From assembly GCF_000227115.2 (NCBI RefSeq), contig NC_016485.2:844025-908024 (forward strand): a stretch of 64,000 bases of DNA, read 5' to 3'. The DNA comes from Naumovozyma dairenensis CBS 421 (Eukaryota > Ascomycota > Saccharomycetes > Saccharomycetales > Saccharomycetaceae). Under the pieces are notes generated by a model. The model ran no database searches, was not told the DNA's origin, and saw only the letters and a list, made by a program, of their open reading frames with translations. The translations under genes and the position numbers were made by a program. Positions 53,301-63,693 of the stretch are shown piece after piece (position 1 is the first letter of the stretch; the number at the start of each line of letters is the position of its first letter).

Positions 53301-53678
53301 AATGGTTCTAGATACTAATTTACATTTTTTCAAATGACACCACGTCAAAAACGTATAGAAATGCCCCATATCTATTTTAGAATCGACAAAATGATCCACT
53401 TGTAATGCCATCTTAATCAATTCAATCCCTGCATCAATTCGACCTTGATTCACGTACGAACAAGCAATAGTAAGCCAATGTTCTCGGGAAGCAGATTCCT
53501 CCACTAGTAACGTACGTAAATCGGATGGATCATCTGGTAAATCAGTTAATAAATCAATGGAGACTAATTCTTCAGAGGCCTTCAACGGGATATCAAGTGT
53601 GGTGGCCCATTCCATGCTGGGGTATGCTGCCACTGCCGCCATTGTCGGAGCAGGTGTGGATGCTGGTGTAACACTCAT
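50313..53678 (-). CDS. CTR9: Paf1 complex TPR subunit Ctr9
   Basis: Ctr9 is the tetratricopeptide scaffold of the Paf1 complex, which travels with RNA polymerase II and promotes H2B ubiquitination and H3K4 methylation. The open frame reaches a GTG at 53699; the first ATG is at 53676-53678 (MSVTPAST), giving 1121 residues (S. cerevisiae 1077). TPR motifs run from about residue 50 to about 900 (for example WERSLELDPTNKNSK, KYLEKYIKSTNSKRNQL, IQLFQKVLQIDPMNVFAAQG). A long charged coiled coil follows (about 910-1000). The tail is acidic and basic with KKPKRKRKRAA, SDDESEEEEE and DEESDIEDDEEDKDD. It lies between PEX11 and NOP8 as in S. cerevisiae, apart from missing PSF3. Confidence 0.97.
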   Translation of the reverse strand: MSVTPASTPAPTMAAVAAYPSMEWATTLDIPLKASEELVSIDLLTDLPDDPSDLRTLLVEESASREHWLTIACSYVNQGRIDAGIELIKMALQVDHFVDSKIDMGHFYTFLTWCHLKKCKLVSRTIEEKFKYLNEAENCLKEAIGINPTWVCNMLATVDLYYQRGHYDKALETCDLFVKGLQQDVTNLATTNASPNCMFLLLRAKLLFRKKNFMASLKLFQELLVNNPVLKPDPRIGIGACFWQLKDYKMAINAWERSLELDPTNKNSKVLCLLGKFHKTLIDSGNDDEFKDNFKDAMIDLSNIYQTENGKENPVLLTLLQSYYYYKGDYKKILNIYEERIKPISSIVTDTILSESTLWCGRAYYALNDYRQAFAMFQESLKKNEDNLLSKLGLGQTQIKTNLLEESVLTFENIYKTNENIQELNYILGLLYAGKCLDKKDSRNNQKNDTEKKNASNKELSIMNSKAIKYLEKYIKSTNSKRNQLVIPRAYFVISQLYESTNQYKQSLEYLIKALEEVKFVKNGRIDDVPIELLNNLGSFYYMNGDMIKTKEYFQLAKEKLTSGSSLSSSTENESTLITVNYNIARSLESEPENITKAQELYEDILSKHPNYISAKIRNLFYKYLNHVEDPKMIENEMESLNDNNESNLEIRSFYSWFLKKNTTTQKREEKQTSYNKDTLVKYDSHDLYALISLGNLYCIIGRECRKNVKEQEKSKHSYLKSIQLFQKVLQIDPMNVFAAQGIAIIFAESKRLGPALEILRKVRDSIDNEDVHINLANCLLEMREFNKAIENYDLILKKFPKISNKSHILNLLAKTWYSRGLKEKKIEFFFKALVNTEDAIKFENVKETKNERFLSILKFNVALLNFQIAETLRRSNVKERRIKDLQKSVKGLDDAINILKELNVSKDFNIIPKEELEQRIQLGETTMKNVLERCLMEQEQYERDQKNKLLEARKLLEEQELKVKEQLSKEEEEKRLKLEKQTEEYKRLQDEAQKLIQERESLLVEEDNVSDKAFSGDEDEASNKKPKRKRKRAATATTNGESGKKPKQKRQKKSRGVISDDESEEEEEAKLTADEDEDDAIVSRRGKKSTLSNEMVDESDEESDIEDDEEDKDDGNDGLF

Positions 53679-53913
53679 CTTCGTTGGATTAAAGTTCACG
53701 GGGACAGAGAGAGAGTGTGAGTGAGAGGAATAGTGGTATGTGCTAGCGATAATAGTCTACCGTATGAGATAACCAACCAACCAACCAACACCAATACAGT
53801 AGCTAAATATATAAACATGTATTTCTATATTCCTTTATTATAGCTTTAGATACACTTTACTTAGTTACATTAAGTTGTATTTACCAGAGCTCACAGAGGG
53901 TAACCGGGGAAAG

Positions 53914-53924
53914 TGAAAAATTTT
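53914..53924 (+). promoter_or_regulatory. RRPE element upstream of NOP8
   Basis: TGAAAAATTTT is a perfect RRPE core, about 125 bases before the NOP8 ATG and 24 bases upstream of the PAC repeat. Confidence 0.75.
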
Positions 53925-53948
53925 CCAATATAAATGCCTGGAACATAT

Positions 53949-53967
53949 GAGATGAGATGAGATGAGA
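53949..53967 (+). promoter_or_regulatory. Repeated PAC element upstream of NOP8
   Basis: Three overlapping GATGA units (GAGATGAGATGAGATGAG) make two overlapping PAC cores, 80 bases before the NOP8 ATG. RRPE followed by PAC is the usual layout in ribosome-biogenesis promoters. Confidence 0.8.
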
Positions 53968-54046
53968 TTTAATAATTATATACTTATATTCATATATTAG
54001 TATTGGTATAGGTTGTTTGGAGGAAAATAAAGACGAATTGGACATC

Positions 54047-55633
54047 ATGACCAACATCACAACTACTCCTACTCCTGTCCGTGTGTTTGTCGGGAATATA
54101 TTTCATGATTTTGATTCTTGTTTGAATGATTTATATAAAAGATTTGGTACATTTGGGTCCTGTCTTGATCCTCATTTTGAAAAACATGGTACATTTGCAT
54201 ATTTAAATATGTCATTCGATCCCACGAAGAACGATAAGGGGTTTGAATTCTTGAAAAGGAGTTTAAATAATGTGAAATTTAAAGGTAATGTCTTAAAGAT
54301 TGATATGGCTAAACCTAATTGGGAAGAAACTTGGAAATTAAGACACGAGTCAGATATCAAAGAGAACGTAAAGAAGGAGAAATTTAATGCCAAGCAAGAT
54401 TGGAAACATTATAAGAAATTGGAAAATATTTCGTTATCTTTGAAGGATCATCAAGAATTAATGAAGGGAAGAATGAGGAAAACACCAAGAAAGAAAAGTG
54501 AATTGAGAAAGATTACATTTAGAATCAACGTTAATGGTTCATTAAAAGTTTATAAATGTTACAAGACAAAACTTTGGGGGTATGAAAGAAACAAAGATTT
54601 GAGAGATTTAGTAGTTAAATTTGTCGGGAATAAATGGAAAAATGGATTCGATCATATTGTTGATAAATTAGATTACAGTAGATCGAATAAAAATTTCCAG
54701 TCAAGAGTAATTGAATTTAAGACGAAATCTAACACTGGATCTATATCATTGGGTATGGAAAATGATAGTGGGGACGAAGATATGTCTGAAGAAGAAAAGG
54801 AAAAGAATAACGAAGTCCTATCTAAAGTCTTACAAGATTTTGATTTCGATAAACCAATGAAGATTTCTTTGGACGATGATGATGTTGACGACGAAGATGA
54901 AGAAATGAGGGGACAACAAAATAAAAATTACGATACCAACTATAATAATAGAGAAATACGCGAAGATAGAGATGTACAGCAAAGACATACACAAGTTGAA
55001 ACGGAAAGCATAACCGAAAATGAAGGAGAAGAAGAAGGAGAACAAGAAGAAGAGGAAGAATTTATTCCAACTTTCGGTGCTACTACTACCTCTGTTGAAC
55101 AACCTGCTTCAGTTGTGGAAGGTACAATCAGTAATACGAAGACATTAAGAAATTTATTTGCTCCAGATGAATCACAATCCACCACATCGTTCAAGCTAAT
55201 TGAAGAAAATGATGAAGACATTGACCATGAAAGAGATGAAGAAATGAAAAGGAAACAACAACAAGAACGCGACGAATACATGGCTACACATGTCCCTGTA
55301 GTGGACACTCCAATAAATACGAATGAATTAAAGGAAAATAAGAACTTCTTATTCTTCCCACATCATGACTCTCCTTTCTTAGTTGGTCAAACTCAATTAA
55401 CGAAAATTATTGCCAATTCTATCCCATCTGAGAAGGTTGGTGAAGATAATAAAGACACCATTAATAATGGGAACAATAATAATAATCCATTATACAACTG
55501 GGAAGATGAATTTTGGGGGAATAGAGGTGTATGGATGAAGGAAATGAAAAATAGGAAAAGAGATGCTCTACGACAATTGAGGAAAAGAAGAAACCACAAC
55601 AATGATAGACAAGGGAATGGGTTATTAATTTAA
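54047..55633 (+). CDS. NOP8: Nucleolar 60S assembly factor Nop8
   Basis: Nop8 is a nucleolar RNA-binding protein required for early 60S ribosomal subunit assembly. The frame opens at a TTG (54017), but the first ATG is at 54047 (MTNITTTPTP), giving 528 residues; S. cerevisiae Nop8 has 484. The N-terminal RRM is visible (VRVFVGNIFHDFDSCLND, YKRFGTFGSCLD, FAYLNMSF, LKIDMAKPNWEETWKLR). A basic region (KTPRKKSELRKITFRINVNG) and acidic low-complexity stretches follow (MSEEEKEKNNE, DDDDVDDEDEEM). The conserved C-terminal part has FLFFPHHDSPFLVGQTQL and YNWEDEFWGNRGVWMKEMKN. PAC and RRPE motifs upstream match its role. Confidence 0.95.
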   Translation: MTNITTTPTPVRVFVGNIFHDFDSCLNDLYKRFGTFGSCLDPHFEKHGTFAYLNMSFDPTKNDKGFEFLKRSLNNVKFKGNVLKIDMAKPNWEETWKLRHESDIKENVKKEKFNAKQDWKHYKKLENISLSLKDHQELMKGRMRKTPRKKSELRKITFRINVNGSLKVYKCYKTKLWGYERNKDLRDLVVKFVGNKWKNGFDHIVDKLDYSRSNKNFQSRVIEFKTKSNTGSISLGMENDSGDEDMSEEEKEKNNEVLSKVLQDFDFDKPMKISLDDDDVDDEDEEMRGQQNKNYDTNYNNREIREDRDVQQRHTQVETESITENEGEEEGEQEEEEEFIPTFGATTTSVEQPASVVEGTISNTKTLRNLFAPDESQSTTSFKLIEENDEDIDHERDEEMKRKQQQERDEYMATHVPVVDTPINTNELKENKNFLFFPHHDSPFLVGQTQLTKIIANSIPSEKVGEDNKDTINNGNNNNNPLYNWEDEFWGNRGVWMKEMKNRKRDALRQLRKRRNHNNDRQGNGLLI

Positions 55634-55862
55634 TATCTCATCTCATCTGATATATAATAATATAAGCATGTTCTTATTTACGTAGTACGCTACGCAAATA
55701 AAAAAAATTGTAGTCATATTCATTCATTCATTTCATCATTTTAGAAAGTTTTTCTTAGAAATAAATGCCATGCCATTTTCATTCATTACATAAAATGGTA
55801 GTTTATAATAGAGTCTAAACACGATGTTTCTATATATCTATAGAGAGAGAGCGAGTGGGATA

Positions 55863-56841
<979 letters not shown>

Positions 56842-58143
56842 CTAATACAACTCATCAGTTCTTTCTACTTCCTTGTCTCTTGCATATTGAGAACCACCTT
56901 TCGTATCCTTGGCTTCCGCTGTATCTTCTTCTTGATCCCCCAAATCTTCTGGATCCTTGGGTACATTATTTAATTGGACACTTGGTGCATATTTGGTATT
57001 TTCTAAATTCACAAAAATAGACGTCATTATCTTATCTAGATATTCCGGAGAGTTAACGTTAAACATGTTAGATGGTCTAACATCCAATTTATAATCGGGT
57101 CCATAATATTCGTAATAGTCATTATATGGTAATTCTTGATCAAGCACCACATTGTTCAACAATCCTGTTTCAAAACACCATGTTCTTGCCACGTTTCTCA
57201 TTGTATAACCACCTCCACCAACAACCATCATGGGAATTCCAAAGGATTTAACATAATTGACACAATTGGCGTGACCTTGCATAGATAAATTAAAACAACC
57301 TAGACGATCACCCGATAAAGAATCACCACCACATTGTAAAACCACCGCAGATGGTTGATACCATTCCATGATTCTTTTCACCACTGGTTCAAACACATTT
57401 CTATACGTTGCATCATCAATACCATCTCTTAGGGGCACATTGACAGCATAATATTTCCCCTTACCCACACCTACGTCTCTTAATTCCCCCGTACCGGGGA
57501 AGAATTCCCCATATTTATGGAATGAACAAGTCATGACACGATCTGTGGAATAAAATGCTTCTTCAACACCATCTCCATGATGAACATCAATATCAATATA
57601 AAGAACTCTTGGATGATACCTTAATAATTCAATGATCCCCAAAACAATATCATTCAAATAACAAAACCCTGAAGCTTCAGATTTCTTTGCATGATGTAAC
57701 CCACCGGCATAATTAATGGCCACATCACATTTGCCTCTATTCAATCTAGCAGCTCCCTCCATGGATCCACCACCTGAGATACTACAATATTCATACAATC
57801 CATCAAAGACAGGACAATCATCTCCGACATTGAACTTCACACTTTCCTTCTTAAACAATTCCAAATTATCAGGCGTAACTCTAGATAAAAAATCAATATA
57901 TTCATCAGTATGGAATTGACACATTTCCTGCTTCGTAGCTGGTTTAGCTCTATAAATTTCCATCTTTTTATATAACCCATAATTCATGATCAAAGAATGT
58001 GTCATTCTTATTCTATGAGGTTTCATCGGATGACCAGACCCGTAGGCATAATTACCAACGTCTGCATCGTAGAAATATGCTACTCGTTTCTTGTCGTTGG
58101 GTTTCACTTGGATTTCATCAAAGGGTTTGTTTTCGTACACCAT
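56842..58143 (-). CDS. RPD3: Class I histone deacetylase Rpd3
   Basis: Rpd3 is the zinc-dependent lysine deacetylase of the Rpd3L and Rpd3S complexes. An open frame extends to a TTG at 58170; the ATG at 58141-58143 (MVYENKPF) gives 433 residues, the same as S. cerevisiae. Active-site blocks are intact: [20 protein letters not shown] with the paired His, [19 protein letters not shown] with the zinc-binding Asp and His, [14 protein letters not shown], and [18 protein letters not shown] with the catalytic Tyr. The acidic C-terminus contains [19 protein letters not shown]. In S. cerevisiae RPD3 is on chromosome XIV, in the sister block of the RIB4-RRP40 region, so this locus merges both copies' survivors. 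Confidence 0.99.
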   Translation of the reverse strand: MVYENKPFDEIQVKPNDKKRVAYFYDADVGNYAYGSGHPMKPHRIRMTHSLIMNYGLYKKMEIYRAKPATKQEMCQFHTDEYIDFLSRVTPDNLELFKKESVKFNVGDDCPVFDGLYEYCSISGGGSMEGAARLNRGKCDVAINYAGGLHHAKKSEASGFCYLNDIVLGIIELLRYHPRVLYIDIDVHHGDGVEEAFYSTDRVMTCSFHKYGEFFPGTGELRDVGVGKGKYYAVNVPLRDGIDDATYRNVFEPVVKRIMEWYQPSAVVLQCGGDSLSGDRLGCFNLSMQGHANCVNYVKSFGIPMMVVGGGGYTMRNVARTWCFETGLLNNVVLDQELPYNDYYEYYGPDYKLDVRPSNMFNVNSPEYLDKIMTSIFVNLENTKYAPSVQLNNVPKDPEDLGDQEEDTAEAKDTKGGSQYARDKEVERTDELY

Positions 58144-58373
58144 TTTATTTGTTCTTCGCCTGTTTTGCAATGTGAATATCCTTTTCTCAGAATTTTATAC
58201 ACGTAATCAAATTAACTGAGCAACCAATGATTTGTAGCCTCTATTCTCAACAACGTGCACCTTTGAATGCCTTCGAAAGTTCAATTAAAGTGTGGTTAAC
58301 TTCCCAATTTGCTACTGTTATAACAAAGTCCAAGCTGCTTAAGCGCAGTGAGAAAAAATGTTAAGAGAATCGT

Positions 58374-58387
58374 TTTTCACGTGAAAA
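58374..58387. promoter_or_regulatory. Palindromic E-box in the RPD3-RRP40 divergent promoter
   Basis: TTTTCACGTGAAAA is a 14-base perfect palindrome centred on CACGTG, the Cbf1/Pho4-type E-box. It is about 160 bases before RRP40 and 230 before RPD3 and could serve either. The rest of this 407-base spacer also has AGATAGAAGATGG-type purine repeats (58424-58457). Confidence 0.55.
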
Positions 58388-58550
58388 GTTTCAAGTTTTA
58401 TTATATTATTATATTATATTATGGAAGATAGAAGATGGAAAATAGAAGATAGAAGATGGGATTCCACTACAAGAGACTGAACTGCTTATAGAAGAGCAAC
58501 TGCAACTGTCACTGTCACTAATATCCTACTTACGTTCGAGACAAGACAAG

Positions 58551-59312
58551 ATGGCCTCAGCACAACAACAACAACAAATGCATATGATCCTTCCCGGTGA
58601 TTCACTGCCTATATCAGAGACAGACCTGAAATCGCACAGACTAGTCCTAGGACCAGGCCTCTATACAGACCCCAAGACACTAACTATCCATCCAGTGAAC
58701 GCAGGAAAACTCTACATCACTCAAAACAATAACAGTAATAGAATTAATATTCACATAGATTACGAATCTCATCGCTATATACCCCACGTCAATGATCTCG
58801 TCATTGGTTGTATCGTGGGCACTTTTGCTGACTCTTATAAAGTCTCATTGAATTCATTCTCAAATTCGGTATCTTTATCTTACATGGCATTCCCTAATGC
58901 TTCGAAAAAAAATAGACCTACTTTGAAAATCGGTGACCTTGTATATTGCAAAGTAGCCACCGCAGTGAAGGAATTGGAAGCTACAGTGGAATGTCTGGAG
59001 TCTGGGTTTGGTCTTTTAGAGGATGGGATGATTATCGATTCCACTGGTTTGAAATTCGTAAGATTATTGTTATTTGATGATCAGTTCCCATTGTTAAGAT
59101 TATTGGCTTCGAGAACAAAATTTGAAATTGCAATCGGTGTTAATGGGAAAATTTGGATTAAAGCTGATGAAATTAAAGATACGTTAGCTTGTTATAGATC
59201 TATTTTGGACTGTTCCATGTGCCAATCCGTTGATCAATTCGCAAACATTATCAAGAAACATTTCCAAGATTTAAATACTGTCGCTGCTGCTACTGCTGCT
59301 ACTGAAAATTAG
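58551..59312 (+). CDS. RRP40: Exosome subunit Rrp40
   Basis: Rrp40 is one of the three cap proteins of the RNA exosome, which processes 5.8S rRNA and degrades RNAs in nucleus and cytoplasm. The 253 residues (S. cerevisiae 240) show an N-terminal domain (ILPGDSLPI, GPGLYTDPKTLTIHPVNAGKL), an S1-like barrel (YIPHVNDLVIGCIVGTFADSYKVSL, KIGDLVYCKVATAVKELE) and a C-terminal KH domain (FEIAIGVNGKIWIKAD). A short Gln run follows the start and an Ala-Thr tail ends the protein. It is divergent from RPD3 and followed by PPM2 on the same strand. Confidence 0.96.
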   Translation: MASAQQQQQMHMILPGDSLPISETDLKSHRLVLGPGLYTDPKTLTIHPVNAGKLYITQNNNSNRINIHIDYESHRYIPHVNDLVIGCIVGTFADSYKVSLNSFSNSVSLSYMAFPNASKKNRPTLKIGDLVYCKVATAVKELEATVECLESGFGLLEDGMIIDSTGLKFVRLLLFDDQFPLLRLLASRTKFEIAIGVNGKIWIKADEIKDTLACYRSILDCSMCQSVDQFANIIKKHFQDLNTVAAATAATEN

Positions 59313-59441
59313 AACTTCGCTACATCATCATATAAATCCCTTTGTACTATATAGTATACACATAATAATATACACACTCTACCATCTCCTTTCGATGTGT
59401 TCTATTTATCATCATCACATTTTGTCTTGATAGTAGACTTT

Positions 59442-59460
59442 GCTCATCTCATCTCATCGC
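59442..59460 (-). promoter_or_regulatory. PAC element upstream of PPM2
   Basis: On the minus strand GCGATGAGATGAGATGAGC includes the full PAC consensus GCGATGAGATGAG. It lies 168 bases before the PPM2 ATG, in the 315-base RRP40-PPM2 spacer. Confidence 0.8.
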
Positions 59461-59481
59461 TTTGTCTCACAATTGCAAAAG

Positions 59482-59490
59482 TGAAAAATT
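59482..59490 (+). promoter_or_regulatory. RRPE-like element upstream of PPM2
   Basis: TGAAAAATT, 21 bases after the PAC site, is a partial RRPE core and completes the ribosome-biogenesis signature of this promoter. Confidence 0.5.
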
Positions 59491-59627
59491 CTTATACATC
59501 AAGAATTAAGCTGTCACTTTAATGAATCTTCAAAACCAAATACATATATATTTAACTCATATATAAGTGAACATTTTAATAAGATAATCTGGAAAAGGAT
59601 TACAGTGATAAATTATTTGTTTAAAAA

Positions 59628-61748
59628 ATGACTGACAACAATCCATTGGTTAATCCAGTACTCTCCTCGAGATCAGATAAGTCTCTATCTAAAAAACAGG
59701 AAAGAAAATCAAAATATGCAGATTTAGCTATACAAGGTACCAATAATTCATCCATAGCATCAAAAAGATCTGTCGAATTGTTATATTTACCCAAGTTAAA
59801 CAAGGACGATAAAACAACCAAGAGTGAATATTTCAAATGGTTTGTTCCTAAAAATATCAAAAGATCCCCATGCATTAATAGAGGGTATTGGCTAAGATTA
59901 CATGCAATTAGATCAAGATTGAAATCTATCTTAGAATCAAATAATGGGAAAAAATTACTGGTCATAAACTTGGGTTGTGGCTTTGATCCATTACCGTTTG
60001 AGCTTTTAGATAGATCCAACAAATCTGCTGAATGTTTCCAAGATACAATTTCCTTCATTGATGTAGATTATTCCGATTTACTTGTAAATAAAATTAAAAT
60101 CATCGAAAATTCTCAAGAATTATCTCAAATCATCACGAGAGAGCAATCTTCTCACATCTCGGAGGATACCCTCATTACAAAAAATTATAGAACAGCTCCA
60201 TGTGATTTGAATGACTCTCAAGCATTCGAAATATTATCTCAAGACGAGTCGTTGAATTTAAATGATACAAATGTAATTAAAATATTCATTGCTGAAGTCT
60301 CATTAGCTTATATGAAACCATCAAATGCTGATGGAATTATTTCCATTTGTAGCAAAATCCCAAACTCTCATTTCGTAATCTTGGAACAATTAATACCAGA
60401 AGGTCCATATGAACCATTCGCAAAGCAAATGTTGAAACATTTTAGAAATAATGATTCACCATTACAATCAGTATTAACGTATCCAACAATAAATTCACAA
60501 CTCGAAAGATTCAAGAAATTAGGCTTCCCTATTATAAATGCAGGTGATATGTTAAACTTATGGAAACAATTACCCTTAGAAACACGGTCCAAAATCGAGA
60601 CAATTCAGCCATTTGATGAATTGGAAGAATTTCATCTTTTCGCTCATCATTATATCTTACTTCATGCTACGAACGATACTTTATTCCGATTCACTGATGA
60701 TTACAAATTCCCATCTCAAGTTCATGCACCGCTACTTTCAGAACGATCATTAAAAATTAAATTGACACACGAAGAATTAAACATCAAGAGATCATTCGGC
60801 TCATCGTACGTATCGAAAGGGACAAAAAATCAAATAACGTATCATGGAGGTTGTAATCCAACAAGATTGAACGAAACATTGATAATAACACCATTACATA
60901 CTGAGGGTAGCCCGAGTGAGGAAGGATACCAAATTCAAACTATAAAGAATGATGACCCCAATTTTAAGAAAAGAATGAATCATACTTTTGTTAACGGGAT
61001 CATTATCGGTGGAAGGGAAGCACCTCATCGCCCGATTTATGAAACAATTAAATTCAATGGTAATAGCGAATACTCATATGGGATGGAACTACCACATGGA
61101 ATTGAAAGACATAGACATTGTGCTGTAAATGTTTCTGAGAATGAAATCCTAGTTTTTGGCGGGAAGGTACATTCCACACCTGATGCCTATAGGAAAGACG
61201 CATTTTTATCTTATGATATTAGCAAAGATGAGTATACTGAAGTACCATATTATACAGCTATACATACTACTCCACCATGTTTAATTGGAAGTTCTATGTC
61301 ATATGATAAAGAAAGAAACATCGGTGTTATACTTGGTGGTCAATTATTCAAGGATGATTCTTTCTCTGATAAATTATACAAGTTTTCTTATTGCTCTAGA
61401 AAAAAGGAAATTACCATATTAGATGTATTTTCCAATCCTTTATTCCAAAGATATGGCTCAAAATGTGTTTTCATTAATGATCATCAAATTATGATTGTTG
61501 GTGGTACTAGTCCTGAAATTGTATTCAATGACAGGACTACAATAATAACCGTGGACATATTGACTGCTAAGATTAACTCTATACCAATCCCTAGGAACAT
61601 ATGGGAAGAAAGTCAAGTCTTTTTGGTTGGATTTGAATTACTAAAAATTAGTGAAACTAAAGTACTAATTTTTGCCGGAGGTGCAACATGTTATGGGTTT
61701 GGATCTGTATCGAATGTTGGTATCGAAATCACGTTGCCTTCAACGTAA
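59628..61748 (+). CDS. PPM2: tRNA wybutosine methyltransferase Ppm2 (Tyw4)
   Basis: Ppm2/Tyw4 uses S-adenosylmethionine to carboxymethylate and methoxycarbonylate wybutosine at position 37 of tRNA-Phe. The 706 residues (S. cerevisiae 695) begin with an LCMT-type methyltransferase. Visible parts are RSVELLYLPKL, KWFVPKNIKRSPCINRGYWLRL, the SAM-binding LLVINLGCGFDPLPFEL, FIDVDYSDLLVNK and VILEQLIPEGPYEPFA. The C-terminal half from about residue 390 has kelch-type blades (VNGIIIGGREAPHRPIYE, VLVFGGKVHSTPD-like, GVILGGQLF, MIVGGTSPE, LIFAGGATCYGFGS). This two-domain order separates it from the shorter Ppm1. It is collinear with S. cerevisiae chromosome XV. Confidence 0.96.
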   Translation: MTDNNPLVNPVLSSRSDKSLSKKQERKSKYADLAIQGTNNSSIASKRSVELLYLPKLNKDDKTTKSEYFKWFVPKNIKRSPCINRGYWLRLHAIRSRLKSILESNNGKKLLVINLGCGFDPLPFELLDRSNKSAECFQDTISFIDVDYSDLLVNKIKIIENSQELSQIITREQSSHISEDTLITKNYRTAPCDLNDSQAFEILSQDESLNLNDTNVIKIFIAEVSLAYMKPSNADGIISICSKIPNSHFVILEQLIPEGPYEPFAKQMLKHFRNNDSPLQSVLTYPTINSQLERFKKLGFPIINAGDMLNLWKQLPLETRSKIETIQPFDELEEFHLFAHHYILLHATNDTLFRFTDDYKFPSQVHAPLLSERSLKIKLTHEELNIKRSFGSSYVSKGTKNQITYHGGCNPTRLNETLIITPLHTEGSPSEEGYQIQTIKNDDPNFKKRMNHTFVNGIIIGGREAPHRPIYETIKFNGNSEYSYGMELPHGIERHRHCAVNVSENEILVFGGKVHSTPDAYRKDAFLSYDISKDEYTEVPYYTAIHTTPPCLIGSSMSYDKERNIGVILGGQLFKDDSFSDKLYKFSYCSRKKEITILDVFSNPLFQRYGSKCVFINDHQIMIVGGTSPEIVFNDRTTIITVDILTAKINSIPIPRNIWEESQVFLVGFELLKISETKVLIFAGGATCYGFGSVSNVGIEITLPST

Positions 61749-62133
61749 ATATATCTAACAATAGTATAGAATATATACGGTATATATGCGAACACTACTA
61801 ATCCCATGGAGGAGCATATATATATTGTCCTTTCTTTTTATTCAAACACCAGACATACTTCATGTGAACTATTTATTTGCTGTCATCTTCCATAAAAATG
61901 CCAGAAAGTTTGAGCGATGAAAAATTACAGGAAAAGTAGAAGCCGTAAAAACTTTCCACTATACATTGAATAAATTTAGCAGGTGAAAGATCTATGAAGA
62001 AAGAAGATCGCGTAATCAGCTGGTTAAATAATCTACGTATACATCCATACACATAAAAGCAGAATATTGTTGCCCAGCGATACCCAAACATTTTCCTTAT
62101 CTATTTTAAAGCACACAACATACCTGCCGAGTA
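61749..62133. other. PPM2-LEM3 intergenic region
   Basis: 385 bases with TATATATA sequence near 61775 and 61817. No gene or clear factor site; holds the LEM3 promoter. Confidence 0.4.
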
Positions 62134-63378
62134 ATGGTGAATTTTGATTTGAGCCAAGTGGGTGCAACGTTCCGTAAAAAGGATAAAGAATATAAAGATG
62201 TGGTAGTCCCCGAGGAAGAAGAAGAAGACATTGATGCATCTGAATTTGAAGATGATGAAATTCTGCCTCAAAAAGTGAAAAATAGAAGACCTCGTGAAGA
62301 TGATTTCACTCAACAACGATTAGCTGCATTGAATCCAGTTCTAACTCCAAAGACAGTTATACCAATATATTTAATCATTGCAGGTGTTTTCGTTATCGTT
62401 GGGGGATGCCTATTAGCCTTAGCGTCTAGAGTCGATGAAATGACTTTATATTATCAAGATTGTATGACTGCTGCTCCGACCGATGATTTCGCAGATATGC
62501 CAACTTCACATTATAAATATTATTTCCATAACCTTCCTAATTTTGATACTAGTCCACAATGGAGGTTCATTGATGATCCAAATGATGATTTCCAAGAACG
62601 TGGGACATGTCAAATAAGATTCACCATTCCAAGAACAATCAAGAAGACCGTTTATATAAATTATATGCTAGAGAAATTTGCTGCAAATCATAGACGTTAT
62701 GTCTTATCATTCAGTGAAGATCAACTTAGAGGTGCAAAAGCCTCCTATGATGTTATCCATGATTCTACTGGTATTAATTGTAAACCATTAGCTAGAAGTA
62801 GTAATGGTAAATTATATTATCCATGTGGATTAATTGCTAATGCAATGTTTAATGACACGTTCCCAATGGAATTGATTAATGTTACTGACACTTCTAATAA
62901 TTACCCATTAACGAATCAAGGAATTAATTGGAAGACTGATAGACAAAGGTTTAAGAAGACTAAATATAATTATACTGAAATTACCCCACCGCCATTTTGG
63001 GAAAAAAGTTTCCCTGACGGATATAATGAGACTAATATTCCAAACATTCAAGAGTGGGAAGAATTTCAAAATTGGATGAGACCTGGTGCATTCGACAAAT
63101 CAACTAAATTGATTAGACGTAATGGGAATGATAGTCTACCTGCAGGTGAATATGAAATTGATATTGGATTACACTGGCCCGTTACTGAATTCAATGGTAA
63201 GAAAGCAGTATATATTACACATGGTTCAAGTATAGGAGGAAGAAATTCATTCCTAGGTATTGTCTACTTAATTGGAGGTTGTATTTGTTGTGCCATGGCG
63301 ATTGTATTAGCAGGATGCTGGGTGATGAGTGGGCGGAAGATTGCCGATCCAAATTCTTTGTCATGGAATAAACATTAG
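62134..63378 (+). CDS. LEM3: Phospholipid flippase subunit Lem3 (Cdc50 family)
   Basis: Lem3 is the chaperone and regulatory partner of the plasma-membrane and Golgi P4-ATPases Dnf1 and Dnf2, which flip phosphatidylcholine and phosphatidylethanolamine. The 414 residues equal the S. cerevisiae length. An acidic N-terminal cytosolic tail (EEEEEDIDASEFEDDE) is followed by NRRPREDDFTQQRLAALNPVLTP. TM1 is about residues 75-97, a large lumenal loop with several NxS/T sites and paired Cys comes next, and TM2 is at about 373-398. The Cdc50 signatures YYQDCM, RGTCQIRF, YPCGLIANAMFNDTF and NWMRPGAF are present. The N-terminus MVNFDLSQVG and end DPNSLSWN favour LEM3 over CDC50 or CRF1. It lies on chromosome XIV in S. 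cerevisiae, near RPD3. Confidence 0.96.
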   Translation: MVNFDLSQVGATFRKKDKEYKDVVVPEEEEEDIDASEFEDDEILPQKVKNRRPREDDFTQQRLAALNPVLTPKTVIPIYLIIAGVFVIVGGCLLALASRVDEMTLYYQDCMTAAPTDDFADMPTSHYKYYFHNLPNFDTSPQWRFIDDPNDDFQERGTCQIRFTIPRTIKKTVYINYMLEKFAANHRRYVLSFSEDQLRGAKASYDVIHDSTGINCKPLARSSNGKLYYPCGLIANAMFNDTFPMELINVTDTSNNYPLTNQGINWKTDRQRFKKTKYNYTEITPPPFWEKSFPDGYNETNIPNIQEWEEFQNWMRPGAFDKSTKLIRRNGNDSLPAGEYEIDIGLHWPVTEFNGKKAVYITHGSSIGGRNSFLGIVYLIGGCICCAMAIVLAGCWVMSGRKIADPNSLSWNKH

Positions 63379-63647
63379 AAACTATCACACTAAGTAAGTA
63401 TGTACTGACGCTGGTTAACTTCCGATAAAAACATAGTTACATGTATACACATTTATAAAAATCATTTATTTATTCATTCATTCATTCTTTCAAATTATAC
63501 CTTTGAATTATTGACCATTGGAATCCATGACCTAGATTGTCTCATCTAAGTTACAATCTCTCTCTCTCTCTCTCTCTCTCTGTCCATCCTATAAATTAAC
63601 ACCTGAACATTAGCATTTGTGTTTTATACCTCCAGAGTTTTTCCTTT

Positions 63648-63653
63648 CACGTG
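63648..63653. promoter_or_regulatory. E-box CACGTG upstream of ARG8
   Basis: CACGTG, extended to TCACGTGA, is the Cbf1-preferred form and lies about 290 bases before the ARG8 start. It is a single hexamer, so chance is possible. Confidence 0.45.
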
Positions 63654-63693
63654 ACCTACACCCAAAATAAAACACCCAATGACCCTCGCTATG

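Noticed and set aside
53679..53699. CTR9 start at 53699 (GTG), RLF2 start at 13572 (TTG), RPD3 start at 58170 (TTG), NOP8 start at 54017 (TTG)
   Set aside because: These upstream openings use non-ATG codons; the first ATG agrees with the conserved protein start or length.
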